A DNA stretch of 64,000 nt, taken from contig NC_052504.1 of assembly GCF_014356525.2 (NCBI RefSeq), positions 100,184,501 through 100,248,500 of the forward strand. The letters run 5' to 3'. The notes beneath the pieces were generated by a model. The model did no database searches. It saw only the letters and a list, made by a program, of their open reading frames with translations, and was not told the DNA's origin. This stretch comes from Nilaparvata lugens. Taxonomy: Eukaryota > Arthropoda > Insecta > Hemiptera > Delphacidae. A program made the translations under genes and the position numbers. Of the stretch, positions 1 through 10,072 are shown one piece after another. Position 1 is the first letter of the stretch. Every line of letters begins with the position of its first letter.

Positions 1-339
1 TAATAATGTTGGGTTAGAAGGAATTTGGGATAACGTCAAATATAAGCCAAAAAATTAGCGTTTCCAGCGTTTTTTTTTTTTTTTGCTTCTTCTCAGATTT
101 ATCGAGAACAAATGAACAAAATTGTTCAAATTCATACAGAAGCTGAGCTAGGGAGTAATAATGTTGTGTTAGAAGGAATTTGGAATAACGTCAAAGATCG
201 CTCAAAATTAGCGTTTTCTCAGATTTATCGAGAACAAATGAACAGAAATGTTCAAGTTTAGTACAGAAGCTAAGCTAGGGTTAATAATGGTGTGTTAGAG
301 GGAATTTGCAATAAGTCAGAGATACGCCCAAAATTAGCG
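1..339. repeat. Tandem repeat, ~125-155 bp unit, running into gap
   Basis: Three units begin near 1, 156 and 282, each starting with taataatg(t/g)tg(t/g)gttag and continuing through a shared stretch that includes atttatcgagaacaaatgaac. The first unit is longer because of an extra poly-T insertion near 70-84. The third unit runs into the assembly gap. No coding potential is seen. It may be host flank or the left part of whatever carries the small ORFs at 9.3-10.9 kb, because the LTR element lies between them; this cannot be decided across the gap. Confidence 0.8.
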
Positions 340-439
340 NNNNNNNNNNNNNNNNNNNNNNNNNNNNNNNNNNNNNNNNNNNNNNNNNNNNNNNNNNNNN
401 NNNNNNNNNNNNNNNNNNNNNNNNNNNNNNNNNNNNNNN
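340..439. other. Assembly gap (100 N)
   Basis: One hundred N in a row, probably a fixed-size placeholder. It hides the left end of the 5' LTR and the left target site. By alignment with the 3' LTR about 33 bp of LTR sequence is missing here. Confidence 0.99.
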
Positions 440-2391
440 CTAACAGAAACGGTAATAGGTCTGAAATAAAGTAACTGGCTAATATCGCCAAATAGATAAT
501 AACTAAGATTAGATAGCATCAGCTTGTTCTGGCTAAATGGTACAAGAACCTAAAAAGGATTTGAAGGAAGTTTATTGCTCATAAATAGATTATTATATAA
601 ATATTTGAAGATTGAGGTTATGTACATGTATTCACGGATCGGTGACCTAGAGATCGATCAAACCGAGGAACGTAGAATCTGACCAAAACCCCTTGGCAGA
701 GCTTTATTGCAATCAGATGGTGTGCAATATGAAAAAAACACCGTCCACGTGGCTAATTATTAGGTAGCATGGAATTAATATTAATGTATAGAATATTAAC
801 TAGCATGCAAGAGCATAAATAAAAAACCAAATAAAAATAATTTAATGTATTCAGGAAATAAGAGTTACCAGGCGCATGAATACCGAATAAAATTTGCATG
901 CACCAATAGTAAAACGGCAGTTAATAGGCGGCAACTGTAGGCCAGTTCAAAAATATTTCTATATATTTATATAAATGTACTAGTTTTGTGTTAAAATTTT
1001 GTATAATCTATGTTATCGATATGGCTCGAATGCAAAGAAATTATTAATCATATAATCTAAGCAATATTTTGGCATTTTTTGTAAGATCTATTTGAACCTA
1101 ATGGCGGAGGACTAAGATATTTAAATTTTATGCTAATTTGAAAGTCGGAAAGAGGATCTGTAAAACTTGAAAAAGAAGAACCAGCACTCGCCAGCCAAAT
1201 GCCACCATAAGAGGACCCCAAATATTTTAGAGCGTAGTACCTTACTAATGATTTTGTAAAAGTTAAAGTTAAAGTAAATTATTAAATTTCTTAAAAGACT
1301 TCGTGATGCTATTGTGAAGCAGAAGTCATTTTCATTTTTAATTAAATTTATAACCCCTTGGAAGAGACGATTCCGGCTACCATATTCCCGGACCACATGG
1401 AGTTGGATCGACATCGGCGGCTTACAAGAAGATTTTCGACACGTGAGTGATTAAATTTGAATTAGTGATGGGCGCCCTAGTGCTTCGAATTAATCTGATG
1501 ATCAAAGCTAGCTCGCCGAAAGGGTTTTATTATAAATTGAGAAATTAATAAGAGTAATACTTGCGCAAGTAAAATTAGTATTAAAGGTATTTATTTGAAA
1601 GAAGAATATAGATCAATATTTTAGAAATTTCTATTAAATCAAAGAAGTACGAAATCTAGGCTATTAAAACATATGCATATAATATTTAATTTTTGCAATA
1701 CAATTTGCGATAATTTATTATAGTTCTAATTCACTAGATGAATGGCTCTACCTATTCCGTCAGGTGCCGAATCTTGCACCCTGAGATAAAAATATATATT
1801 CGATACAAATAAATCTACTAAATACTAGAGATTTTAATATATATATATATTTGGATTATTAGTGGCTAATTTATCAAGCTGATCTTAGAGCACACATTTT
1901 TTGATTGAATTATCCAAGTCGACAAGTATTAGCAAGCGCATATCGCAGCTACATGCAACAGAATGCATATGATTTTAAGATAAAGGCACATGGTAATGAT
2001 TCGTGCCATAAATCTAGAATATAAAGTTTAGCCTGTGATATTTTTATTGATTTCAATTATTGTTCTATTTTTATATTATATTTTTTATCGCTCTATATAT
2101 TTTTTGCCTCGATTGATCTTTGCATTATTTATGTAATATATGTATGAAACTTTCATGGTGTGCAATTTATTTTTATTCCTCAACTCTATAGTATAAGTAT
2201 CATTTATATATATATTTATTATTTATTGAATTACAAGAGTTATAGGAGAAGCCCATATCTAGGCCTATCAAGATTTTTTAAGACTGAATACTATTAGAAA
2301 ACCACGACCTAATTATATCAAATCTCATGCTTTACCGACTGATGCCAAGCAGGAGGCTAATCGTTATTTAAATATAAAGAATAACGTGACA
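440..2391 (+). repeat. 5' LTR (left ~33 bp lost in gap)
   Basis: The sequence from 440 aligns base by base with 7317-9273. Differences are about a dozen single-base indels, mostly in homopolymers, and one T/C difference (near 2207 against 9089). At ~1990 bp this is a long LTR. It holds no convincing gene: the 93-codon minus-strand ORF at 1133-1414 is not kept in the other LTR. Promoter and polyadenylation signals should lie here but I could not single them out in the AT-rich sequence. Confidence 0.93.
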
Positions 2392-2400
2392 TAAAAGACA

Positions 2401-2418
2401 TGGCGCCCAACGTGGGGC
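2401..2418 (+). promoter_or_regulatory. Primer binding site, tRNA-Lys type
   Basis: TGGCGCCCAACGTGGGGC is the 18-nt complement of the 3' end of a lysine tRNA and is the known primer binding site of several retroviruses that use tRNA-Lys1,2. It starts 9 nt after the LTR end at 2391. It marks the start of minus-strand DNA synthesis and fixes the element's orientation as +. Confidence 0.93.
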
Positions 2419-2925
2419 TGATGATGAGAGCCAAGCTCATCGAAAAATTATTCGAAATTAAGTCAATAACCATATTGAAAATTATAGATAACTTATACGA
2501 GTTGTGAGGAAAACTGGCGAAGGAAATTTGTATTACTTTTTGGGGAATCAATAGCTTTAAATAAAGAGAAATTATATGTTTTAAAGAAAATTTTATATTA
2601 TTAGTACTGTAAAAATTACATGTCTATAGAGAGAGATTATATTTTACAAGCCGAAACTGCTATTACTTTCTAGTCAAAAATATATTATGTGTTTAAGCCG
2701 GTTGGAAAATAAGTCACAGCCTGTAAACTAGCCAAGAATAAATCAACACAAAACATTGGGGGCGCTAGAGCATTATAAAAAACTTAAGTATAAATACCTT
2801 GTTGTAAGAGTATCCAAACACTTTACACATCACTGTTCACTGTAAGTCCCGGTTTGTGTCTCTTTTTTAAGCATTTTTGCTTATCATTTATCACTTTTTA
2901 ATTAGCATTTATCATATTTGACATA
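2419..2925 (+). promoter_or_regulatory. Gag leader with TATA-like boxes and a strong splice-donor match
   Basis: About 500 nt of untranslated leader. TATAAAA at 2774 and TATAAATA at 2789 are followed about 40 nt later by TCACT (2830), an arthropod initiator-like motif, so an internal promoter in addition to the LTR is possible. GTAAGT at 2842 is a full match to a 5' splice site and a pyrimidine-rich stretch ending in ttaattag (2904) could be an acceptor just before the Gag ATG. The leader should also carry packaging signals. All are motif matches only. Confidence 0.4.
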
Positions 2926-5900
2926 ATGAATCACACTCCCGCAAACTCTGAAGTTTCATATATGTACGGAGGTTGCACAGATCCCACTTTGTCGACTCCA
3001 AGCACATCAAACCCCACCACGGTAGATGCCAATACGCCACGAGAAAGGGAACCAGGAAGCGTCGGGTCGATAGTCTTCGATCCACCAGGTCTGCAACCTC
3101 TATCATCCACTCGAATCGACGCCGCTGACACACCATTGAATCAACGGATAGTAGAGATCAACTTTGAAGGGGGCGAGGAGCAGCCTGCAGAACCCGCATC
3201 GCCGGAGGCCGAGTCACACCTGGGCAAACAAAGTATATTTTCAATCACAGAATTAGATCCGCTTCAAAAGGTAATAATGGAACAAACTAGCAGTACTTTC
3301 AATATTATGTTACAAAAAACAATGGATAATATGATGCAGGAGATTAAAAAAGAGATTGCTACAGTAAAAGAGGAAAATAAACAAACAGTGGAACAGGGCA
3401 TGAAAGAGACCGCAGGCGCTATAAAATCAGTAGAACAACGGTTGGATAATATTGAAACTAAAGTAGAGAATCATAGGGAAGAATTAAAAGCAATGATAAC
3501 CCTACAAAAAGAAAGTCAGGATAAAGTTACGGCAGGATTATCGGAAAGGTTGGATACGGTTACATGTGAACTCAATGAAAGGATAGATAACCTAACTACA
3601 CAAATCACTACACCTATTCAGGATATAACAAATAACATTAAGGCCGATTGCCACCAAGAAATCCACAAACAAATTACCGTTGCCAATCAAGCCTTAACAA
3701 CTACAGTTGACAAAAATATTAACAATATTAAAGAAATACAAAACAAACAGATTAATATGTCCACAAAAATGAACCAACTGCAAGGTAGCATCAACCAAAA
3801 TACAGAAACCTGTAAAGCTTTAAACGGAACTCTACTAATTCAAAAATCCACTCTGACTCAATTAAATCAAGAAATAAACGCAAACAAAATTACACATAAT
3901 AGTCAATGGCAGATAACACAGGAAAAAATAATAGCATTGGAAAATCATATTCAACAACAACCTCAAGGGATTCAAACAGACAACCTCAACGTACATAGTA
4001 TATTACAAGGACTAGGAAAATTTGATAACACTGATCGCCATTTGCAACCTCAACCATTCATTGATCAGATAAAATTAGTACAAACTCTTGCACCTACCTC
4101 TTGGAATTTTTGGCGTCTTCGTTTGACTAGTTTATTGATTGGCGAACCCCTGATGTTCTTTCGGAGTAGAGCCCATGAATTTACATCATTGGATGAGTTT
4201 GTCGCTGTCTTCCTGGAACAGTATTGGAGCAGAAGTAAACAGTTGGACGTGCTAGCGGACATTATATCATGCGATTTCAACCCCAACTTAGACGGTGCAT
4301 GTACCACTTTCGTCACTGCCCTACAGTTTAAAAATTCTCAATTGAGCGAGCCCATTAATGAATCGGCATTAGCAAGTATTATTTTAAAGAAGCTACCGTA
4401 TCAAGTTAGAATGGCACTCGCCACACAACCCATTACTGATTGTAAGCAGCTGATAAATCATTTATATGGCATACAGTCTGCAATGGCAATATCAAACCAC
4501 CGTTCAGACCAGAGATACGCACCAAATCAACATAATTCAAAATTTAATCAGTATAACAGCCAAAATTATGAACCGGTATCATATGATCGCTACCGATCTG
4601 CCCCTCAATTTGAACGCCGCTATGAGCACAGGCAAAATGGTAACTGGAATAATGAAAAATTTCAAAATCGTACAACCAACCACTATGCCCAGCAGAGCAA
4701 TCGTAAGAATCACTATGATGGCCGTGATCGATTAAACTCACATAATAATCACACACAAAACAATTACAACAGAAATTACAAACCACCACCTCTTCAAATA
4801 AATTCAAACTACACATTAGCGCATGCAACAGGATTGAATCAACAAAAAACCCGGAACCCAGCACCCAACGACCCGCCACCAGATATACAGAAAACTACAG
4901 CTAATAAACCAGGACTATATGATACCCCCGATATAACAAGCACAAGCTCAAATGAAACAAACCAAGAAAAGCAGGATATTTCAACGTCATACACCACATT
5001 CAGAAGTGATTTACCGAAAACATTATTAGAAGAACCGAAAATATTAGAAAAACAGATGTTAATACAAGACAGCCTACCACTAAAAAACGCCGCCCACAAT
5101 GTAATTAAAACCACCCGCAAGCATCAACCTCTATTAAGTTTCCTGTTCCCCACCGAAGAGCAACCTGCCACCGAAGAATCACTGCTAAAAATAAACAGTC
5201 GCCAGGAGGAGACCGTCACCATACTACCCGCCTTGAACGTCACACTCGCGCATCAAGAGACCGCCACTACACCCGCGCATCAATCAACCCCACAGCAGAC
5301 CAAGGCCCGGAGACGCAAGCGCCCGAGGACACCCGGCCGACATCAGGACGAGGAGGACGGACTACCGGACAAAAGGAGCGACCACCGCAAGGCCCGGAGA
5401 CGGAGGCGCCCGAGGACACCCGACCGGCATCAGTACCGAGAAGACGGACTACATGACGGAAAGAGGAGCATGCATCGTAAGGCCCGGAGGCGGAAGAAAC
5501 GGAGGAACCGCGCGCGCGCATACCGGCCGCATGCACGCTTCAAAAGGCAAAGGAGGACATCGAACCAACACCGAGGAGAACAGGAACAGAGCATGCATCC
5601 GCGGCACATACGTTTTAAGAGAGCCGATCAGCGATGTGACCGGAATAATAGGCCAAAGAAATATAACAAAAATGGAACTGGTAACAAAGCAAATATGGAT
5701 TCATGCATGGGCAAAAAGGAAATGGAAGATGGACTAATGAAGAATGGAAAGTGGCTAATAAGATTGGAGGAATTAAAAAATAATATTAATAAAATGGAAG
5801 TACCTGGCTATATGTTGAAAGATTACAATATTAAAAAGATGATAAATGTTTTGTTATGGTGTGTAATATTTGTTATAATGGCTGTGATATTAATAAAAGA

Positions 5901-6219
5901 CTGTGTTGTAGAGATGATGGAAAATATTATATTGTGGTTATTAAAAGAATCTAGTATTGATGAATGGAAAGTTAATATTATAAAAATAGTTATTGTTGTG
6001 AGCCTACTAATTTATAATGAACCAAGATCAAGAATATTAAATGATAATGAAAGGAAGGATGAGTTAAGAGTACAGATTGATTGGAAAAAGAATGGATTAA
6101 AAGGAATTATCATAAATGAAGCTTGGAATTATTTAAAGGAATACACAAGATACAAGGGCTTTAAATTCATGAAGATAAATTATCAATTAGGACAGCCTCA
6201 ACAACCGGACAGCAGATAA
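2926..6219 (+). CDS. gag: Gag-like polyprotein with coiled coil, Arg-rich repeats and C-terminal membrane segments
   Basis: 1097 codons from the first ATG after the leader. Order of parts: a Pro/Ser/Thr-rich N-terminus (1-90); a long charged coiled-coil-like region (about 105-345); a core of ~165 residues (about 360-525) with the pattern of retrotransposon Gag capsid domains (WNFWRLRL, EFVAVFLEQYW, ILKKLPYQVRMAL); an Asn/Gln/Tyr/Arg-rich low-complexity region (530-700); three tandem 29-30 residue Arg-rich repeats (start near 793, 822, 852, each with ARRR and in two cases RPRTP); then two hydrophobic stretches (about 972-990 and 1014-1032). No CCHC zinc knuckle is seen, which also holds for errantiviral Gags; the Arg-rich block may bind RNA instead. 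No protease motif. The role would be particle assembly and RNA packaging in the cytoplasm. Membrane segments in a Gag are unusual. Confidence 0.85.
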   Translation: MNHTPANSEVSYMYGGCTDPTLSTPSTSNPTTVDANTPREREPGSVGSIVFDPPGLQPLSSTRIDAADTPLNQRIVEINFEGGEEQPAEPASPEAESHLGKQSIFSITELDPLQKVIMEQTSSTFNIMLQKTMDNMMQEIKKEIATVKEENKQTVEQGMKETAGAIKSVEQRLDNIETKVENHREELKAMITLQKESQDKVTAGLSERLDTVTCELNERIDNLTTQITTPIQDITNNIKADCHQEIHKQITVANQALTTTVDKNINNIKEIQNKQINMSTKMNQLQGSINQNTETCKALNGTLLIQKSTLTQLNQEINANKITHNSQWQITQEKIIALENHIQQQPQGIQTDNLNVHSILQGLGKFDNTDRHLQPQPFIDQIKLVQTLAPTSWNFWRLRLTSLLIGEPLMFFRSRAHEFTSLDEFVAVFLEQYWSRSKQLDVLADIISCDFNPNLDGACTTFVTALQFKNSQLSEPINESALASIILKKLPYQVRMALATQPITDCKQLINHLYGIQSAMAISNHRSDQRYAPNQHNSKFNQYNSQNYEPVSYDRYRSAPQFERRYEHRQNGNWNNEKFQNRTTNHYAQQSNRKNHYDGRDRLNSHNNHTQNNYNRNYKPPPLQINSNYTLAHATGLNQQKTRNPAPNDPPPDIQKTTANKPGLYDTPDITSTSSNETNQEKQDISTSYTTFRSDLPKTLLEEPKILEKQMLIQDSLPLKNAAHNVIKTTRKHQPLLSFLFPTEEQPATEESLLKINSRQEETVTILPALNVTLAHQETATTPAHQSTPQQTKARRRKRPRTPGRHQDEEDGLPDKRSDHRKARRRRRPRTPDRHQYREDGLHDGKRSMHRKARRRKKRRNRARAYRPHARFKRQRRTSNQHRGEQEQSMHPRHIRFKRADQRCDRNNRPKKYNKNGTGNKANMDSCMGKKEMEDGLMKNGKWLIRLEELKNNINKMEVPGYMLKDYNIKKMINVLLWCVIFVIMAVILIKDCVVEMMENIILWLLKESSIDEWKVNIIKIVIVVSLLIYNEPRSRILNDNERKDELRVQIDWKKNGLKGIIINEAWNYLKEYTRYKGFKFMKINYQLGQPQQPDSR
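5305..5525 (+). repeat. In-frame Arg-rich tandem repeat within gag
   Basis: Three copies at 5305, 5392 and 5482 begin gcccggag(a/g)cg, spaced 87 and 90 nt, so the frame is kept. The block is GC-rich in an otherwise AT-rich gene, which suggests local amplification or capture. It encodes strongly basic peptide, a plausible nucleic-acid-binding replacement for the missing zinc knuckle. Confidence 0.85.
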
Positions 6220-6221
6220 CC

Positions 6222-6618
6222 TCACCAGCCTACAACATCTACAAACAGAATGCAAGAAGATGCAAGTAAATCACAACATTTCCACATGCAATATCGTTGA
6301 ATTTGAAATAAATATGATAAGAAATCAAGGAAAACATTATTATCAAACCGATTACTAACCTTCCTTAATAAATTTAATCTTGGCATGGGACCGCATGGCA
6401 ACAATCCAGTGTTTTAATTCCTTCCAACCGTTAGAAGCCTGCAATAAGAAAAAGAATAATTTTTAAATATGTAATTAAATTATATACATCAGATAAAAAA
6501 GGACACAAGCGGGGATAGTAAAATTAAAATTTGTTAATTACCTTTTTAAGAGAAAAAATTTGAGCAGTTAGGTTAGTTATGAAATTCGACAGCAAATTCT
6601 GTAGAACCCAGTGACCAG
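6222..6618 (-). CDS. Putative spliced antisense gene, last three exons
   Basis: Read on the minus strand, three short blocks join in frame with good splice signals: exon a 6618 or 6598 down to 6542, donor AAG|gtaatt; exon b 6438-6360 (79 nt), preceded by ttattctttttcttattgcag and followed by donor AAG|gttagtaa; exon c 6238-6222, preceded by the pyrimidine-rich ctgtttgtag and ending DVVGW-stop. Exon b encodes 26 residues including NGWKELKHWIVAMRSH, which reads like real protein. The two introns would be 103 and 121 nt. The stop codon lies 3 bp past the Gag stop, so two genes would converge tail to tail. Upstream exons are not resolved; the region up to ~6900 has further candidate donors. Function unknown: either an accessory antisense gene or a captured host gene end. 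Chance splice matches remain possible. Confidence 0.4.
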
Positions 6619-6639
6619 CTGGCCAAAGCCACCCAAATC

Positions 6640-7283
6640 AAATGAATGTAATGTCTGTTGAACATATGTTTATAAAAAGAAGTACTGTACCCAAAAAGTC
6701 ATTTATTATTGTTATTTATTATATTTATTAATGTCGGTATATTTATTTATATGTTTTATATTTATTACTTTTAATTATGCCACGTTTGTTACCGGAAAAG
6801 AGTTAAAGTGAATACAAGCTACCAAAAAACCAAAGAGCCATTAACAAAAGAAAAGTATTGTACCTGATGTATAGAAAATTATTTATATTAAGACCTAAGA
6901 AATACTCTAAGACATAAGCCCAGAAGTTTGTGAATCGACATTATTGTCTAAAAGGAATCATTTGTGAGAATTATGAAATGTGTGTAGTTAGGTTGGTGGC
7001 CCTGCAAGCGGCGAATTTAAAAATTACTATGTTTAAGTGTTGTCAGGAGGAATGCGTTTAGAAGTTTATATTTATGATATTTTATGTGTGTTGAGGAGGA
7101 GAATTTGTTATTGTATTTGATAAAGGTATAAAGGAGATGCAGCAAATATGTCTGCGAACTGTGATAGAAGTATGAGAGTATAATTTATAAATAAAGTATA
7201 GTGTATATCGATGTATTGAAGGGTGGGTTTTCATTAAAAACATTGTGATTCTCAAATATTTTGAATTCAAACCCAGGGGCGCG
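6640..7283 (+). other. 3' internal untranslated region of the LTR element
   Basis: AT-rich, no sense ORF of note. It ends just before TGTAACA with acccaggggcgcg, which occupies the place of the polypurine tract but is only partly purine. Minus-strand exons of the antisense gene model may extend into 6640-6900 (for example a pyrimidine run ending in ggtag near 6820). Confidence 0.5.
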
Positions 7284-9273
7284 TGTAACATATTAAATCT
7301 GGGTAGATAAAAAGCCCTAACAGAAACGGTAATAGGTCTGAAATAAAGTAACTGGCTAATATCGCCAAATAGATAATAACTAAGATTAGATAGCATCAGC
7401 TTGTTCTGGCTAAATGGTACAAGAACCTAAAAAGGATTTGAAGGAAGTTATTGCTCATAAATAGATTATTATATAAAATATTTGAAGATTGAGGTTATGT
7501 ACATGTATTCACGGATCGGTGACCTAGAGATCGATCAAACCGAGGAACGTAGAATCTGACCAAAACCCCTTGGCAGAGCTTTATTGCAATCAGATGGTGT
7601 GCAATATGAAAAAACACCCGTCCACGTGGCTAATTATTAGGTAGCATGGAATTAATATTAATGTATAGAATATTAACTAGCATGCAAAGAGCATAAATAA
7701 AAAACCAAATAAAAATAATTTAATGTATTCAGGAAATAAGAGTTACCAGGCGCATGAATACCGAATAAAATTTGCATGCACCAATAGTAAAACGGCAGTT
7801 AATAGGCGGCAACTGTAGGCCAGTTCAAAAATATTTCTATATATTTATATAAATGTACTAGTTTTCGTGTTAAAATTTTGTATAATCTATGTTATCGATA
7901 TGGCTCGAATGCAAAGAAATTATTAATCATATAATCTAAGCAATATTTTGGCATTTTTTGTAAGATCTATTTGAACCTAATGGCGGAGGACTAAGATATT
8001 TAAATTTTATGCTAATTTGAAAGTCGGAAAGAGGATCTGTAAAACTTGAAAAAGAAGAACCAGCACTCGCCAGCCAAATGCCACCATAAGAGGACCCCAA
8101 ATATTTTAGAGCGTAGTACCTTACTAATGATTTTGTAAAAGTTAAAGTTAAAGTAAATTATTAAATTTCTTAAAAGACTTCGTGATGCTATTGTGAAGCA
8201 GAAGTCATTTTCATTTTTTAATTAAATTTATAACCCCTTGGAAGAGACGATTCCGGCTACCATATTCCCGGACCACATGGAGTTGGATCGACATCGGCGG
8301 CTTACAAGAAGATTTTCGACACGTGAGTGATTAAATTTGAATTAGTGATGGGCGCCCTAGTGCTTCGAATTAATCTGATGATCAAAGCTAGCTCGCCGAA
8401 AGGGTTTTTATTATAAATTGAGAAATTAATAAGAGTAATACTTGCGCAAGTAAAATTAGTATTAAAGGTATTTATTTGAAAGAAGAATATAGATCAATAT
8501 TTTAGAAATTTCTATTAAATCAAAGAAGTACGAAATCTAGGCTATTAAAACATATGCATATAATATTTAATTTTTGCAATACAATTTGCGATAATTTATT
8601 ATAGTTCTAATTCACTAGATGAATGGCTCTACCTATTCCGTCAGGTGCCGAATCTTGCACCCTGAGATAAAAATATATATTCGATACAAATAATCTACTA
8701 AATACTAGAGATTTTAATATATATATATATTTGGATTATTAGTGGCTAATTTATCAAGCTGATCTTAGAGCACACATTTTTTGATTGAATTATCCAAGTC
8801 GACAAGTATTAGCAAGCGCATATCGCAGCTACATGCAACAGAATGCATATGATTTTAAGATAAAGGCACATGGTAATGATTCGTGCCATAAATCTAGAAT
8901 ATAAAGTTTAGCCTGTGATATTTTTATTGATTTCATTATTGTTCTATTTTTATATTATATTTTTTATCGCTCTATATATATTTTTTGCCTCGATTGATCT
9001 TTGCATTATTTATGTAATATATGTATGAAACTTTCATGGTGTGCAATTTATTTTTTATTCCTCAACTCTATAGTATAAGTATCATTTACATATATATTTA
9101 TTATTTATTGAATTACAAGAGTTATAGGAGAAGCCCATATCTAGGCCTATCAAGATTTTTTAAGACTGAATACTATTAGAAAACCACGACCTAATTATAT
9201 CAAATCTCATGCTTTACCGACTGATGCCAAGCAGGAGGCTAATCGTTATTTAAATATAAAGAATAACGTGACA
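7284..9273 (+). repeat. 3' LTR, complete
   Basis: 1990 bp, from TGTAACA to GTGACA, matching the 5' LTR nearly perfectly. It ends 24 bp before the ATG of the small ORF at 9298, so transcription reading out of this LTR would run into that ORF. Confidence 0.93.
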
Positions 9274-9297
9274 GTGTTAAAAGCAGGTGAAGGAAGA

Positions 9298-9588
9298 ATG
9301 GATCCAAAACAGTGGTTAACGGCTGATGCTGACTTAGAGAAAAAATTATGTGATTATTTGGAATGGTATGAAGTATGTGAACAATCAATTGTGAAAGCTA
9401 GAGCAAAAAATCGTGATACAAGTCTGCTTGAAAATATAAAATCAATTTTTCTAACAACAGTAAATTTAAACGATATTAGTGAATATTTAACCTATTACAG
9501 ACCTTTCAAATTAAATGTGAATAAACTTATACAATTGGAAAATGAAATATTACAACAGCATATGACATCATTGTCAGAAACCAGTTAG
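9298..9588 (+). CDS. Small acidic protein of unknown function (ORF 1 of 3)
   Basis: 96 codons starting MDPKQW, the first ATG after the LTR end; a GTG upstream lies inside the LTR and is unlikely to be the natural start. The protein is mostly helical-looking, with charged residues and a DYLEWYEVCEQ stretch, no signal peptide, no membrane segment and no motif I recognise. It sits at the head of a cluster of three small + strand ORFs. The LTR insertion probably replaced or displaced its original promoter. Codon use is A/T-ending like the next two ORFs. Confidence 0.55.
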   Translation: MDPKQWLTADADLEKKLCDYLEWYEVCEQSIVKARAKNRDTSLLENIKSIFLTTVNLNDISEYLTYYRPFKLNVNKLIQLENEILQQHMTSLSETS

Positions 9589-9673
9589 AGTTCATCGACT
9601 TTTTTGCCGACATGTAGAAACATGTTCCTGTGCTTGAACTGTGGGGGGGGGGAAGAGAGCTAGACTCTAAGTG

Positions 9674-9680
9674 TATAAAA
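9674..9680 (+). promoter_or_regulatory. TATA-like box before ORF 2
   Basis: TATAAAA 54 bp before the downstream ATG at 9734, a usual distance for a short 5' leader. Motif only. A G9 run lies about 30 bp upstream. Confidence 0.4.
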
Positions 9681-9733
9681 ATTTTAATCATTCTGTATTC
9701 TACATTACGTGTGTGAGGACGTGTTTTTCGACT

Positions 9734-10072
9734 ATGCAAGAGTTTCAAGATTTTGATTTAAAAAAATTCAATCAATCAGCACGTGAGGAAATTCCGATTG
9801 TGCAAATTAAGGACTTAAAAGCGGACTATAGTTATAAAATAGAAAAAGCGAGATTAGTGCGAACTCAGTGTGGACTTCGAATTGTTTTGAAAATCTACGA
9901 TGTTGACAGGAAAAGCGGCGCCTATTCTTTCTATGATGTTTATCTACCTGAAAAGTTTCTCTCATCAATAAATATTAACACATTGGACAGTTTTAACAGT
10001 AAAAAATATATAATGAGATGTGAACATCGCGAGGATAAACCATCTTTAATTCATTTGGAAAAAGCTAAATAA
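9734..10072 (+). CDS. Small protein, possible ssDNA-binding/OB-fold-like (ORF 2 of 3)
   Basis: 112 codons from the ATG at 9734 (MQEFQDFDL); an upstream in-frame ATG-like start at 9671 would overlap the TATA box, so I prefer 9734. The layout IPIVQIKDL, then ARLVRTQCGLRIVLKIYD, then YDVYLPEKF resembles, from memory of family shape only, short proteins found beside mobile or viral-like genes in hemipteran genomes that have a beta-rich fold with a conserved LPEKF/LPxRF patch. Single-strand nucleic acid binding is a guess. The stop is followed at once by an A-rich AATAAA-like tract (10068-10084), perhaps its polyadenylation signal. Intact, so either young or under selection. Confidence 0.6.
   Translation: MQEFQDFDLKKFNQSAREEIPIVQIKDLKADYSYKIEKARLVRTQCGLRIVLKIYDVDRKSGAYSFYDVYLPEKFLSSININTLDSFNSKKYIMRCEHREDKPSLIHLEKAK

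Larger units (their letters stand above)
440..9273 (+). mobile_element. Gag-only LTR retrotransposon (non-autonomous, errantivirus/gypsy-like)
   Basis: A complete LTR element apart from the gap. Two near-identical direct repeats (440-2391 and 7284-9273) flank a 4.9 kb internal region. The 3' LTR starts TGTAACA and both LTRs end GTGACA, so the TG...CA rule holds. A tRNA-Lys type primer binding site lies 9 bp after the 5' LTR. The internal region holds one long Gag-like ORF (2926-6219); I see no protease, reverse transcriptase, RNase H or integrase in it, and 6220-7283 has no long sense ORF. It would therefore need enzymes from a related element. Target duplication cannot be checked because the left end is in the gap; the right flank starts gtgtt. 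Confidence 0.9.

Noticed and set aside
270..519. ORFs crossing the N gap
   Set aside because: They exist only because N was translated as unknown residues.
1133..1414. 93-codon minus-strand ORF in the 5' LTR
   Set aside because: Broken in the 3' LTR by a one-base difference and has no motif.
5839..6219. A true env gene at the end of gag
   Set aside because: Two hydrophobic stretches are visible, but there is no signal peptide, cleavage site, fusion peptide or cysteine pattern of an envelope protein, and the frame is continuous with Gag.
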